DNA of 64,000 bases from NCBI RefSeq assembly GCF_900142735.1, contig NZ_FRBY01000001.1:1222735-1286734 (forward strand), read 5' to 3'. The position numbers and the translations under genes were made by a program. Positions 34,918-44,023 of this stretch are shown here, piece by piece. Under the pieces are notes generated by a model. The model searched no databases. It saw only the letters and a program-made list of their open reading frames with translations, and was not told where the DNA came from. Within the stretch, counting starts at the first letter, position 1, and every line of letters begins with the position of its first letter. The stretch comes from Flavobacterium saccharophilum. Lineage in GTDB: Bacteria; Bacteroidota; Bacteroidia; Flavobacteriales; Flavobacteriaceae.

Positions 34918-36171
34918 ATGGAAAATTTAGCATTAATCGATTCATTCTCAGAGTTTAAAGATAATAAACTTATTGATCGTGTAACGCTTATGGCAATTTT
35001 AGAGGACGTGTTTAGAAATGCATTAAAGAAAAAATACGGTTCTGATGATAACTTCGACATCATTATAAATCCTGATAAAGGCGATATGGAGATATGGAGA
35101 AGAAGAGTGATCGTTGCTGACGAAGATCTTGATTTTGAAAACGAAGAAATTACCTTGACTGAAGCAAGATTGATCGAAGCGGATTTTGAAATTGGTGAAG
35201 AAGTTTCTGAAGAGGTTAAATTGATTGACTTAGGAAGAAGAGCTATTTTGGCTTTGCGTCAAAACTTAATATCTAAAATTCACGAACACGATAATACAAA
35301 TCTTTACAAACAATTTAAAGATATTATCGGTGATATTTATACTGCTGAAGTGCACCACGTGCGTCCTAGAGTAGTTATCTTAGTTGATGATGAAGGAAAC
35401 GAAATTGTACTTCCGAAAGAAAAACAAATTCCGTCTGACTTTTTCCGTAAAGGAGATAATGTTCGTGGAATTATTGAAAGCGTTGAACTAAAAGGAAACA
35501 AACCTCAAATTATTATGTCTAGAACTTCTGAGAAGTTTTTAGAGAAATTGTTTGAACAAGAAATTCCTGAAGTATTTGACGGTTTGATTACGGTTAAAAA
35601 TGTAGTTCGTATTCCTGGTGAAAAAGCAAAAGTAGCGGTAGATTCTTATGATGATAGAATTGATCCTGTTGGAGCTTGTGTTGGTATGAAAGGATCTCGT
35701 ATTCACGGAATTGTTCGTGAATTAGGAAACGAAAATATCGACGTTATCAACTATACAAACAATATTCAATTGTTTATTACAAGAGCATTAAGCCCTGCTA
35801 AAGTTTCTTCTATCAAAATTGACGAAGAAAACAAAAGAGCTGAAGTTTTCTTGAAATTGGAAGAAGTTTCTAAAGCAATTGGTAGAGGAGGTCACAATAT
35901 TAAATTAGCGGGTCAACTAACAGGTTACGAATTAGATGTTATTCGTGAAGGAGATGTTGCAGGAGCAACGGCTGATGAAGACGATGTTGAATTAACAGAG
36001 TTTTCAGATGAAATCGAAGATTGGGTAATTGAAGAATTTGCTAAAATAGGTTTAGATACTGCAAAAAGTATTCTAAAACAAGAAGTAGAAGATTTAGTAA
36101 GAAGAACGGATTTAGAAGAGGAAACTATTCTTGACGTTATGAAAATACTAAAAGAAGAGTTTGATAACTAA
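34918..36171 (+). CDS. nusA: Transcription termination/antitermination factor NusA
   Basis: RNA polymerase-associated pausing and termination factor, 417 aa. The N-terminal polymerase-binding domain (about 1-130) is followed by the S1 domain (about 130-200; DIYTAEVHHVRPRVVILVDDEGNEIVLPKEKQIP) and two KH domains (VDPVGACVGMKGSRIHGIVRELGNENIDVI and AIGRGGHNIKLAGQLTGYELDVI). The C-terminal acidic repeats of E. coli NusA are absent, giving the shorter form typical of this phylum; an acidic helical tail (DVELTEFSDEIEDWVIEEF) remains. Confidence 0.97.
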   Translation: MENLALIDSFSEFKDNKLIDRVTLMAILEDVFRNALKKKYGSDDNFDIIINPDKGDMEIWRRRVIVADEDLDFENEEITLTEARLIEADFEIGEEVSEEVKLIDLGRRAILALRQNLISKIHEHDNTNLYKQFKDIIGDIYTAEVHHVRPRVVILVDDEGNEIVLPKEKQIPSDFFRKGDNVRGIIESVELKGNKPQIIMSRTSEKFLEKLFEQEIPEVFDGLITVKNVVRIPGEKAKVAVDSYDDRIDPVGACVGMKGSRIHGIVRELGNENIDVINYTNNIQLFITRALSPAKVSSIKIDEENKRAEVFLKLEEVSKAIGRGGHNIKLAGQLTGYELDVIREGDVAGATADEDDVELTEFSDEIEDWVIEEFAKIGLDTAKSILKQEVEDLVRRTDLEEETILDVMKILKEEFDN

Positions 36172-36219
36172 TTATCTACTCTAACAACACAACGAAAAAG
36201 GTAATAATAAAAAGGTTAT

Positions 36220-39102
36220 ATGTCTGAAGAGAGAGTAATAAGAATAAACAAGGTTTTAAGGGAATTAAATATTTCGTTAGAAAGAGCTGTTGATTATCTA
36301 AAAGATAAGGGAATTGCTATTGATGCAAATCCGAATGCGAAAATTTCTGATAGCGAATTTAATATCCTACAAAGCCAATTTGCGGGCGATAAGGGGAATA
36401 AGGAAGCTTCTAAAGAGGTAGGAGAAGAGAAAAGAAAAGAAAAAGAAGCTTTACGTGTTGAGCGTGAGAAAGAAATTGAGGACAAACGCAGACAAGACGA
36501 AGAGCGTCAAAAACAGCAAGAGATTATAAAAGCGAGAGCTGTTGTAACCGGACCTGTTCAAGTTGGTAAAATTGATTTAAATCCAAAGAAACCTGCAATT
36601 GTTTCTACTCCTGTTGAGGAACCTGCGAAAGTAGAAGAACCAAAAGCAGTTGTTACTCCAGCTCAACCAGAAAAACCTGTTCAAAAAGAAATTGTACAGC
36701 CTGAGCTAGTTGTTGTTCCTGTTGTTTCTGAAGAGAAAAAGGTAGAACAGCCTATTATTACAGAGAAAAAAGAAGTAAAAGTGGAAGCTCCAAAAGTGGT
36801 GGCACAAGAGCCTGTTGTTTCAACAGATCCGACAACCGCTGAAGAGACTATCACTACTCAATATCAAAAATTATCAGGAACTACTCTTACAGGGCAAACC
36901 ATTGATTTATCTCAATTTAATAAGCCTAAGAAAAAGAAAGAAGATCCGAAAATAACACCGAATAAACCGGGTGCTCCGGGAGCAGGAAATAACGCTAACA
37001 AAAATAAGCGTAAAAGAATAGCTCCGAAGCCAGGTACTCCAGGTGCACCAAAACCTGCTACAGGTAATGCGCCGGGAACACCAAACCCTAATAAAATTAC
37101 ACCAAATACCGGTGGTGGAGGTTTTAATGCTAACAGAAGTGCGAGACCTGGTTTTGTAAAAGGAAACCGTCCTGCCATTGTAGCTAAAGTTGAGCCTACT
37201 GAAGAGGAAGTAAAAAACCAAATTAGAGAGACTCTTGAAAAACTTCAGGGTAAAGGTGGTAAATCTAAAGCTGCTAAATACAGAAGAGATAAAAGAGATA
37301 CACATCGTCAGAAATCTGATGAGGAGCAAAGAGCAATTGATGAAGGAAGTAAAACTATTAAAGTTACAGAATTCGTTACAGTTGGTGAAATTGCAATCAT
37401 GATGGATGTGCCGATTACTAAAGTAATTGGAACTTGTATGTCGCTTGGAATCATGGTTACCATGAACCAACGTTTAGATGCTGAAACTTTAACTATTGTA
37501 GCTGATGAGTTTGGTTACGAAGTTGAGTTCATCACAGTTGATATCGAAGATGCTATTGAGGTAGTTGAAGATAAAGAAGAAGATTTAGTTGTTAGGGCAC
37601 CAATTGTTACTGTAATGGGTCACGTCGATCACGGTAAAACATCTTTACTGGATTATATTCGTAAAGAGAATGTTATCGCTGGTGAGTCTGGAGGTATTAC
37701 ACAACACATTGGGGCATACGGAGTAACTTTAGATAACGGTCAAAAAATCGCGTTCTTAGATACGCCAGGTCACGAGGCGTTTACCGCGATGCGTGCACGT
37801 GGAGCTCAGGTTACCGATATTGCTATTATTGTTGTAGCTGCGGATGATGATATCATGCCACAAACAAAAGAAGCTATCTCACACGCACAAGCTGCGGGAG
37901 TACCAATTATATTTGCAATCAATAAAATTGATAAACCAAATGCGAATGTTGAGAAAATCAAAGAGCGTTTGGCTAGTATGAATTTACTTGTTGAAGATTG
38001 GGGTGGAAAAATTCAGTCACATGATATTTCTGCAAAAGTTGGAACAGGAGTAAAAGAATTATTAGAAAAAGTTTTATTAGAAGCAGAGATTTTAGATTTA
38101 AAATCAAACCCAAATAAAGCGGCTCAGGGAACTGTAGTTGAGGCTTTCTTAGATAAAGGAAAAGGATATGTTTCTACAATTTTAGTTCAACACGGAACTT
38201 TAAAAGTTGGAGATTATATGTTAGCAGGTAAGCATCATGGTAAAATTAAAGCTATGCATGACGAACGCGGACATATTGTTAAAGAAGCTGGTCCGTCAAC
38301 TCCCGTATCTGTATTAGGTCTAGATGGTGCTGCAACTGCAGGTGATAAGTTCAATGTATTTGAAGATGAAAAAGAAGCGAAACAAATTGCATCTAAACGT
38401 TCTCAATTAATGCGTGAGCAATCTGTACGTACACAACGTCATATTACACTTGACGAAATTGGTCGTCGTATCGCTCTTGGTCAGTTTAAAGAACTTAACG
38501 TAATCCTTAAAGGAGACGTTGATGGATCTGTTGAAGCATTGTCAGATTCGTTCTCTAAACTTTCTACAGAAGAAGTTCAAATTAATATTATCCATAAAGG
38601 TGTTGGTGCAATTACGGAGACTGACGTTATGTTGGCTTCTGCTTCTGATGCAATCATTATCGGATTTAACGTTCGTCCTGCTGGAAATGCAAGACAACTT
38701 GCTGATAAAGAAGAAATCGATATCCGTTACTATTCTATTATCTACGCTGCTATCGATGACTTGAAAGATGCGATGGAAGGAATGTTAGCTCCAGAGATGA
38801 AAGAGGAAATTTTAGGAACTGCTGAAATTCGCGAGATTTTCAAAATTTCTAAAGTAGGATCAATTGCCGGATGTATGGTGATGGATGGTAAGATCATGAG
38901 GACTTCTAAAATTAGAGTTATTAGAGATGGAGTAGTAGTGCATACGGGAGAACTTGTGGCACTGAAACGTTTCAAAGACGATGTTAGAGAAGTTTCTAAA
39001 GGTTATGATTGTGGTATCCAGATTAAAGGTTACAACGACATTGAAGAAAGAGATGTTATTGAAGCATACCATGAAGTAGCAATCAAAAAGAAGTTGAAAT
39101 AA
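36220..39102 (+). CDS. infB: Translation initiation factor IF-2
   Basis: GTPase that places initiator tRNA on the ribosome, 960 aa. The N-terminal IF2N motif ([23 protein letters not shown]) is followed by a long low-complexity Lys/Glu/Pro region (about 60-370). The G domain has [14 protein letters not shown] from residue 467, [15 protein letters not shown] and NKIDKPNAN. Domains II-IV follow ([49 protein letters not shown]). C-terminal IF2-C2 region ends at VAIKKKLK. Third gene of rimP-nusA-infB with a terminator 22 nt after the stop. Confidence 0.98.
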   Translation: MSEERVIRINKVLRELNISLERAVDYLKDKGIAIDANPNAKISDSEFNILQSQFAGDKGNKEASKEVGEEKRKEKEALRVEREKEIEDKRRQDEERQKQQEIIKARAVVTGPVQVGKIDLNPKKPAIVSTPVEEPAKVEEPKAVVTPAQPEKPVQKEIVQPELVVVPVVSEEKKVEQPIITEKKEVKVEAPKVVAQEPVVSTDPTTAEETITTQYQKLSGTTLTGQTIDLSQFNKPKKKKEDPKITPNKPGAPGAGNNANKNKRKRIAPKPGTPGAPKPATGNAPGTPNPNKITPNTGGGGFNANRSARPGFVKGNRPAIVAKVEPTEEEVKNQIRETLEKLQGKGGKSKAAKYRRDKRDTHRQKSDEEQRAIDEGSKTIKVTEFVTVGEIAIMMDVPITKVIGTCMSLGIMVTMNQRLDAETLTIVADEFGYEVEFITVDIEDAIEVVEDKEEDLVVRAPIVTVMGHVDHGKTSLLDYIRKENVIAGESGGITQHIGAYGVTLDNGQKIAFLDTPGHEAFTAMRARGAQVTDIAIIVVAADDDIMPQTKEAISHAQAAGVPIIFAINKIDKPNANVEKIKERLASMNLLVEDWGGKIQSHDISAKVGTGVKELLEKVLLEAEILDLKSNPNKAAQGTVVEAFLDKGKGYVSTILVQHGTLKVGDYMLAGKHHGKIKAMHDERGHIVKEAGPSTPVSVLGLDGAATAGDKFNVFEDEKEAKQIASKRSQLMREQSVRTQRHITLDEIGRRIALGQFKELNVILKGDVDGSVEALSDSFSKLSTEEVQINIIHKGVGAITETDVMLASASDAIIIGFNVRPAGNARQLADKEEIDIRYYSIIYAAIDDLKDAMEGMLAPEMKEEILGTAEIREIFKISKVGSIAGCMVMDGKIMRTSKIRVIRDGVVVHTGELVALKRFKDDVREVSKGYDCGIQIKGYNDIEERDVIEAYHEVAIKKKLK

Positions 39103-39124
39103 TATTCAATAGTTATATAATTTT

Positions 39125-39152
39125 AAAGCCTCAATGAAAATTGAGGCTTTTG
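39125..39152 (+). terminator. Terminator after infB
   Basis: AAAGCCTCAAT and ATTGAGGCTTT form an 11-bp stem around GAAA; the T-run after it is short (TTTTG). Confidence 0.8.
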
Positions 39153-39250
39153 TTTGTAAAAGGATTTTATGATATTTATTTTTTGAAGAATTGATTTGTA
39201 GTTAAAAATTATAGTTTACTTTTAATATTATTTTGATAAAATTATTTGAT

Positions 39251-39760
39251 ATGAAACCATTTTTATATTCAGTTATTGTTTTTGTAAGCTTTTCTACAAT
39301 TTCTTTTTCGCAAGAAGCTGTTGAAAAGCCGTCTCCTCCGGCAGGAAATGCTTTAGTTGGTGATTATTATGGAGTTGATGTTTCTAAAGCGTCAGAAAGT
39401 AAAGCGATCTCAGTAGAAAAATTAGAAACTAAATTAGAGAGCGAAAAAAAGGTGGAAAATGTTGTTGTTAAGGGTGAAGTAACAGATGTTTGTGAAAAAC
39501 GTGGCTGTTGGTTGACTGTGAAAACAGGTAATGGTTCTTCTTTTTTTGTAAAAATGAAGGATTATGCGTTTTTTGTGCCTACTTCTTTAAAAGGTAAGAG
39601 TGTGGTTTTGGAAGGTAATGCTGAGAAAAAAATCACATCAGTTGATGATTTAAAACATTATGCTAAAGATGCGAAAAAATCACAAGCTGAGATCAATGCT
39701 ATTACTTCGCCAAAAGAAGAGATACGTTTTTTAGCTGACGGAATTAAGGTTGTAGATTAA
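39251..39760 (+). CDS. Secreted DUF4920-like protein
   Basis: About 169 aa with a signal peptide (MKPFLYSVIVFVSFSTISFSQ). The mature part contains VVVKGEVTDVCEKRGCWLTVKTGNGSSFFVKMKDYAFFVPTSLKGKSVVLEGNA, the DUF4920-type OB-like beta pattern with the conserved CxKxGCW segment (Cys-Glu-Lys-Arg-Gly-Cys-Trp). The start is the ATG at 39251; the longer frame begins at a TTG. Probably periplasmic; the paired cysteines could bind metal or form a disulfide. Function unknown. Confidence 0.78.
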   Translation: MKPFLYSVIVFVSFSTISFSQEAVEKPSPPAGNALVGDYYGVDVSKASESKAISVEKLETKLESEKKVENVVVKGEVTDVCEKRGCWLTVKTGNGSSFFVKMKDYAFFVPTSLKGKSVVLEGNAEKKITSVDDLKHYAKDAKKSQAEINAITSPKEEIRFLADGIKVVD

Positions 39761-39780
39761 TTTACAACTCATAAATATTC

Positions 39781-39812
39781 AAAAAGCCTCATTGTAAAAT
39801 GAGGCTTTTTTA
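39781..39812. terminator. Bidirectional terminator between DUF4920 and araC-family genes
   Basis: AAAAGCCTCATT and AATGAGGCTTTT pair around GTAA, with an A-run before and T-run after. Confidence 0.88.
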
Positions 39813-39865
39813 TTTTGAATGTAACTCTGATTTTCTTCGATATGTTTTTTTTATTTTTAAGTGGA

Positions 39866-40672
39866 TTAAAAAACTTCATTCATTTTATTTTCCAGAATAT
39901 AGTTTGATGGTGTTTTGCCTAAATTTTTTTTGAACATAAAGATAAAGGCGCTGGTTGTTTCGTATCCCAATTCTAGAGCTATTTCTTTAATTGATTGTTT
40001 TTCGCCTAGTCTTTTTATGGCTTCTAAAAGTTTTAATCTTATGCGCCATTCACTAAAATTCATTCCTAATTCTTTAATGAATAATCTGGATAGTGTTCTG
40101 GTGCTCATAAACGATAAATCGGCATAATGATCTAAGGTGTATTTACTAGCGATGTCATTCATTAAAAGCGAAATTACATTCTGAAGTTTTGCATGATTAC
40201 TTGTGGGCAGAAAAGTAGAACTTGGTTCAATTAAGGCTAGTTCGTCTATAAATACATCCATAATTCTTTTTTGCGAAAGTGTTAGGTTTTCTTCATTTTC
40301 AAATGAGATGATTTTAAACATTAGTTGTTTTAAGAATACAGAAATGTCAAAAGAGAAACTACTTGCAGGAAGTTTTTCTGTAAATGAAGGATCTATAAAA
40401 ACGCTATATAGTTTTACATTCTTCTGAAAAGACACCTGATGTTCGATTCCACCCGGTATCCATAAGCCCTGTAATGGATTCACTACCCAAATCTGATTTT
40501 TTACTACTACATTCATGACGCCGCTTGTTGCATAAAGAAGTTGTGCTCTCGGATGCGAATGAGATGCGCAAATAGCGTCTGTGATTTTTTCAGTATAACC
40601 TAAAACGGGTAATGATGGATTTATTTGAAATCCATAATCAACAACAAAATATGTCTGATAATCGTTATTCAT
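39866..40672 (-). CDS. AraC-family transcriptional regulator
   Basis: A 268-aa regulator. The N-terminal cupin-like effector domain (about 30-130) shows ASHSHPRAQLLYATSGVMNVVVKNQIWVVNPLQGLWIPGGIEHQVSF. The C-terminal double helix-turn-helix (about 165-262) has YADLSFMSTRTLSRLFIKELGMNFSEWRIRLKLLEAIKRL and SIKEIALELGYETTSAFIFMFKKNLGKTPSNY. It is divergent from the MFS exporter at 40771, so it is the likely local regulator. Its ATG lies only 4 nt below a TACATTTG box. Confidence 0.93.
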   Translation of the reverse strand: MNNDYQTYFVVDYGFQINPSLPVLGYTEKITDAICASHSHPRAQLLYATSGVMNVVVKNQIWVVNPLQGLWIPGGIEHQVSFQKNVKLYSVFIDPSFTEKLPASSFSFDISVFLKQLMFKIISFENEENLTLSQKRIMDVFIDELALIEPSSTFLPTSNHAKLQNVISLLMNDIASKYTLDHYADLSFMSTRTLSRLFIKELGMNFSEWRIRLKLLEAIKRLGEKQSIKEIALELGYETTSAFIFMFKKNLGKTPSNYILENKMNEVF

Positions 40673-40676
40673 TGTC

Positions 40677-40684
40677 CAAATGTA
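40677..40684 (-). promoter_or_regulatory. -7 box adjacent to the araC-family start codon
   Basis: TACATTTG on the minus strand ends 4 nt before the ATG at 40672, so the mRNA would be leaderless or nearly so. No -33 box seen. Confidence 0.5.
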
Positions 40685-40770
40685 GTAATTATGACATTGT
40701 AATTAATCAGCATCTTTGTTAAAAATAAATTACCATTATTTATTATTGTTCAAAACATAAATAACAAATT

Positions 40771-41979
40771 ATGACAAATGTTAAGGCGCAGCCGGAAGTG
40801 GTTCAGAAAACAATTTATTCCATTCTTTTTATTATTAGTTTTTCTCACTTTATAAATGATTTATTGCAAGCCGTAATACCTTCTGTTTATCCATTATTTA
40901 AAGAAAAATTTAATTTAAGTTTTGCTCAAATAGGGCTAATTACTTTTACTTATCAGCTTACGGCTTCAATTTTACAGCCGTTTGTCGGAATGTATACAGA
41001 CAAAAAATCTAAACCCTATTCATTAGTTGTTGGAATGACTTTTACTTTGGCTGGATTGTTTTTTGTTTCTATTGCAGATAGTTTTTCCTATTTATTGCTT
41101 GCGGTTAGTTTGATTGGAGTTGGATCCTCTGTCTTTCATCCTGAATCATCGAGAGTGGCTCATTTAGCTTCAGGGGGGAAAAGAGGATTAGCACAATCTA
41201 TTTTTCAATTGGGAGGTAATGCAGGAAGTGCAGTTGGGCCTTTATTGGCTGCCTTAATTGTTATACCTAATGGGCAGTCTTATATTGTTTGGTTTTGTGT
41301 CATAGCCTTGATAGGGATTTTTGCTCTGTATAGAATTGCGATTTGGTACACTGATCATTTGGAAGTAAAACGCAGAAATAAAACAACATCACAAGAAGTT
41401 AGTACACATCAGCTTTCTAAAAGAAGAGTTTGGTTGTCACTGGTTATTTTATTGGTTTTAATTTTTTCTAAATATTTTTATATGGCTAGTATTACAAGCT
41501 ATTATACTTTTTTCTTAATAGATAAATTTCATTTGTCTATTCAGCAATCACAAATTTATTTGTTTGTATTTTTAGGATCAGTTGCTGCAGGAACACTTAT
41601 GGGTGGTCTTATAGGTGATAAATTTGGTAGAAAATATGTAATATGGATTTCTATTTTAGGAGTAGCACCTTTTACATTGATGTTGCCTTATGTTTCATTA
41701 TTTTGGATTGGAATTTTGTCTGTGTTAATTGGCGTGATACTTTCTTCTGCTTTCTCTGCAATTTTGGTATATGCAACAGAATTGCTGCCTGGTAAAGTTG
41801 GTTTGGTGGCCGGTCTGTTTTTTGGATTCGCTTTTGGGATGGGAGGCTTGGGATCTGCAGTTTTAGGTAAGCTAGCTGATGTAACGAGTATTGAATATGT
41901 ATTTAAGATTTGTGCCTTTTTACCATTGATTGGTATAATCGCTGGTTTTTTACCTAATATTGAAAGTAAGAAAGTTTAA
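40771..41979 (+). CDS. MFS exporter, fosmidomycin-resistance (Fsr)-like
   Basis: A 402-aa transporter with about 12 membrane helices. The N terminus SFSHFINDLLQAVIPSVYPLFKEKFNLSFAQIGLITFTYQLTASILQPFVGMYTDKK and GVGSSVFHPESSRVAHLASGGKRGLAQSIFQLGGNAGSAVGPLLA match Fsr-type proteins. It may export fosmidomycin-like or other small drugs; the natural substrate cannot be told. It is divergent from the AraC regulator (98-nt intergenic region) and ends at a strong terminator. Confidence 0.88.
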   Translation: MTNVKAQPEVVQKTIYSILFIISFSHFINDLLQAVIPSVYPLFKEKFNLSFAQIGLITFTYQLTASILQPFVGMYTDKKSKPYSLVVGMTFTLAGLFFVSIADSFSYLLLAVSLIGVGSSVFHPESSRVAHLASGGKRGLAQSIFQLGGNAGSAVGPLLAALIVIPNGQSYIVWFCVIALIGIFALYRIAIWYTDHLEVKRRNKTTSQEVSTHQLSKRRVWLSLVILLVLIFSKYFYMASITSYYTFFLIDKFHLSIQQSQIYLFVFLGSVAAGTLMGGLIGDKFGRKYVIWISILGVAPFTLMLPYVSLFWIGILSVLIGVILSSAFSAILVYATELLPGKVGLVAGLFFGFAFGMGGLGSAVLGKLADVTSIEYVFKICAFLPLIGIIAGFLPNIESKKV

Positions 41980-41995
41980 TATATTTAGATTTGAT

Positions 41996-42030
41996 AAAAA
42001 AAAGCAACTCAATTGAGTTGCTTTTTTTTA
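41996..42030. terminator. Bidirectional terminator after the MFS gene
   Basis: AAAGCAACTCAATTGAGTTGCTTT, read as two 12-nt halves, is a perfect palindrome, preceded by an A-run and followed by a T-run. Serves the convergent SPOR gene too. Confidence 0.9.
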
Positions 42031-42050
42031 TTATCATATATCAGTTATGG

Positions 42051-42440
42051 TTATTTGCTGGGTTTGATTAGAAACACAAGCTTATATCTCTTTTTAATTT
42101 CGGCTAAATTTCGTTCTGCTTCGATTCGCGTCTTAAAATTTCCGACAATGACTTTATAGTTTGGTGTGTTGAAAATAATGGTGCCATCGATGTTACTATT
42201 TTCTCTTTTAAAATCGGATAAAGTTTTTTTAGCTTCATCGCTTTTGCCACTATAAATCTGGATTTTATAAGTATCGTTTGTGCTTATTGACGTGTTAATT
42301 TTGCGTTTGTCGTTCAATAACTGCTCAAATTTAGGATCCTGATTTACTGTTAAATTTTGGTCTTGAGCATTAATGTTATAGGCTAATGTTAACATTGTTA
42401 ATGTTAAGAAAACTCTTTTTGAAGGGGTTAAAATTCTCAT
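42051..42440 (-). CDS. Secreted SPOR-domain protein
   Basis: About 129 aa with a signal peptide (VFLTLTMLTLAYNINAQ). Residues from about 60 form a SPOR domain: YKIQIYSGKSDEAKKTLSDF...NYKVIVGNFKTRIEAERNLAEIKKRYK, the two-half repeat that binds denuded peptidoglycan glycan strands. Start taken at the ATG at 42440; the longer frame begins at a TTG that overlaps the -7 box (42459-42466), so it cannot be in the mRNA. Probably periplasmic, cell-envelope related. Confidence 0.86.
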   Translation of the reverse strand: MRILTPSKRVFLTLTMLTLAYNINAQDQNLTVNQDPKFEQLLNDKRKINTSISTNDTYKIQIYSGKSDEAKKTLSDFKRENSNIDGTIIFNTPNYKVIVGNFKTRIEAERNLAEIKKRYKLVFLIKPSK

Positions 42441-42458
42441 AATGTGATGGTTTTTATG

Positions 42459-42466
42459 CAAAAATA
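42459..42466 (-). promoter_or_regulatory. -7 box of the SPOR gene
   Basis: TATTTTTG on the minus strand, 18 nt before the ATG at 42440, matches TAnnTTTG and rules out the TTG start at 42461. Confidence 0.55.
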
Positions 42467-42542
42467 GTATTTAAAGTTTGTATGGAAAATTTTAATATTA
42501 TTTAGAATTGATATAAATTGATATTTAAGACTATTTTAAGGT

Positions 42543-42572
42543 TTTGAGAATAGTTCATAAGTCGTATTTTTG
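42543..42572 (+). promoter_or_regulatory. Promoter of the act-cox operon
   Basis: TTTG (42543-42546), 18 nt, TATTTTTG (42565-42572), about 80 nt of leader before the actA ATG at 42660. Confidence 0.75.
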
Positions 42573-42659
42573 TGCAAGTTTTAAAAGAGGGTATTCGTTT
42601 TTTATTGTTTTACTACAGTAAAAATCATACCAAAAATTAGTAGATAATTATTATACTAT

Positions 42660-43991
42660 ATGAAAAAGGTGGGTAACCATAATTCGATCTCCAGAAAATT
42701 GCTGCTTAGCTTATCGCTAACGCTGATTTTCTCCCTAACTTCATTTGCTCAAGATGCTGCTGCTCCGGCGGCGCCTGAAGCTGCTGCTCCGGCTGCAACT
42801 GCAGGTGGTGATCCAGTAAAAGGGAAGGAACTTTTTAATGCAAATTGCGCTGCATGTCACAAATTAGATGCTAAATCAACAGGTCCTGCTTTAAGAGGAG
42901 TTGCTGGTAAGCATGATATGGCTTGGATTTACAAGTGGGTGCATAACAGTTCTGACATGATTAAGTCAGGCGATGCTGTAGCTGTTAAACTTTTTGAAGA
43001 AAACAATAAGTCTGTAATGACTTCTTTTCCTCAATTATCTGAAGGTGACATTGATAATATTATTGCTTATACTTCTGAAGTAAAAGCTGAGCCAGCTCCT
43101 GGTGCGCCTGGTTCTGCTGCTCCTCCGGGAACAAAAGTTGAAGAAGGTGGAATTTCTAACAATATAATTTTAGGTGCTCTTGCTCTTGTGATGGCTATTT
43201 TGGTTGTCATGTTAGTAATGGTTAATAAGGTATTGACTAAAGTAGCTAGCAAAAATGGTATTGAAATTCCTTCTAGAGAGGCTAGAACTCCAATTTGGAA
43301 AGCTTTTGCCAGAAATCAATTTTTAGTATTGGTTACTTCTATATTCTTATTGCTAGCAAGTGGTTATTTTGTGTATGCTTATTTGATGCAAGTTGGTGTT
43401 GATCAAAATTATGAGCCAATCCAGCCAATTCACTATTCTCACAAAATTCACGCAGGAGATAATGAGATCAATTGTAAATATTGTCACTCTGCTGCTCGTG
43501 TAAGTAAAAATGCTGGTATTCCTTCGTTGAATGTTTGTATGAACTGTCATAAGAATATTTCTGAGGTTGCTGAATCTACTGCTACCCCAGAGTACAGCAA
43601 AGCATTCTATGATGCTCAAATACAAAAATTATATGATGCTGTTGGATGGGATAAGACTAAACAGGCTTATACTGGAAAAACACAGCCTGTTAAATGGGTT
43701 CGTATTCATAATTTACCTGATTTCGTGTATTTCAACCACTCTCAACACGTAAATGTTGCTGGTGTTGAATGTCAAACATGTCACGGTCCGGTACAGGAAT
43801 TTGAAATCATGAAGCAATATTCTAAATTAACAATGGGATGGTGTGTTGATTGCCATAGAAAAACTGATGTTAAGATGGAAGGAAATGCATATTATGATAA
43901 AATTCATGCTGAACTTTCTAAAAAATACGGTGTAGAGAAACTGACTGCAGCGCAAATGGGAGGTTTAGAATGCGGTAAATGCCACTATTAA
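42660..43991 (+). CDS. actA: Alternative complex III subunit ActA fused to an N-terminal cytochrome c domain
   Basis: Multihaem cytochrome of the menaquinol:electron-acceptor oxidoreductase, 443 aa. A signal peptide (about 1-30) and an Ala/Pro-rich linker precede a monohaem cytochrome c domain (GKELFNANCAACHKLDAKSTGPALRGVAGKHDMAWI, CAACH). Two membrane helices follow (about 170-190 and 220-240), then the ActA part with five haem motifs: CKYCH, CMNCH, CQTCH, CVDCH and CGKCH. So six CxxCH sites in all. The extra cytochrome c domain may carry electrons out of the complex (inference). First gene of actABCDEF-coxBA. Confidence 0.93.
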   Translation: MKKVGNHNSISRKLLLSLSLTLIFSLTSFAQDAAAPAAPEAAAPAATAGGDPVKGKELFNANCAACHKLDAKSTGPALRGVAGKHDMAWIYKWVHNSSDMIKSGDAVAVKLFEENNKSVMTSFPQLSEGDIDNIIAYTSEVKAEPAPGAPGSAAPPGTKVEEGGISNNIILGALALVMAILVVMLVMVNKVLTKVASKNGIEIPSREARTPIWKAFARNQFLVLVTSIFLLLASGYFVYAYLMQVGVDQNYEPIQPIHYSHKIHAGDNEINCKYCHSAARVSKNAGIPSLNVCMNCHKNISEVAESTATPEYSKAFYDAQIQKLYDAVGWDKTKQAYTGKTQPVKWVRIHNLPDFVYFNHSQHVNVAGVECQTCHGPVQEFEIMKQYSKLTMGWCVDCHRKTDVKMEGNAYYDKIHAELSKKYGVEKLTAAQMGGLECGKCHY

Positions 43992-44023
43992 TCGAATTAT
44001 TAAGATTTTAATATTTATATACA

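Noticed and set aside
36907..37470. 187-codon minus-strand ORF inside infB
   Set aside because: It lies antisense to the low-complexity and early conserved part of infB and shows Ser/Phe/Cys-rich composition typical of a shadow frame.
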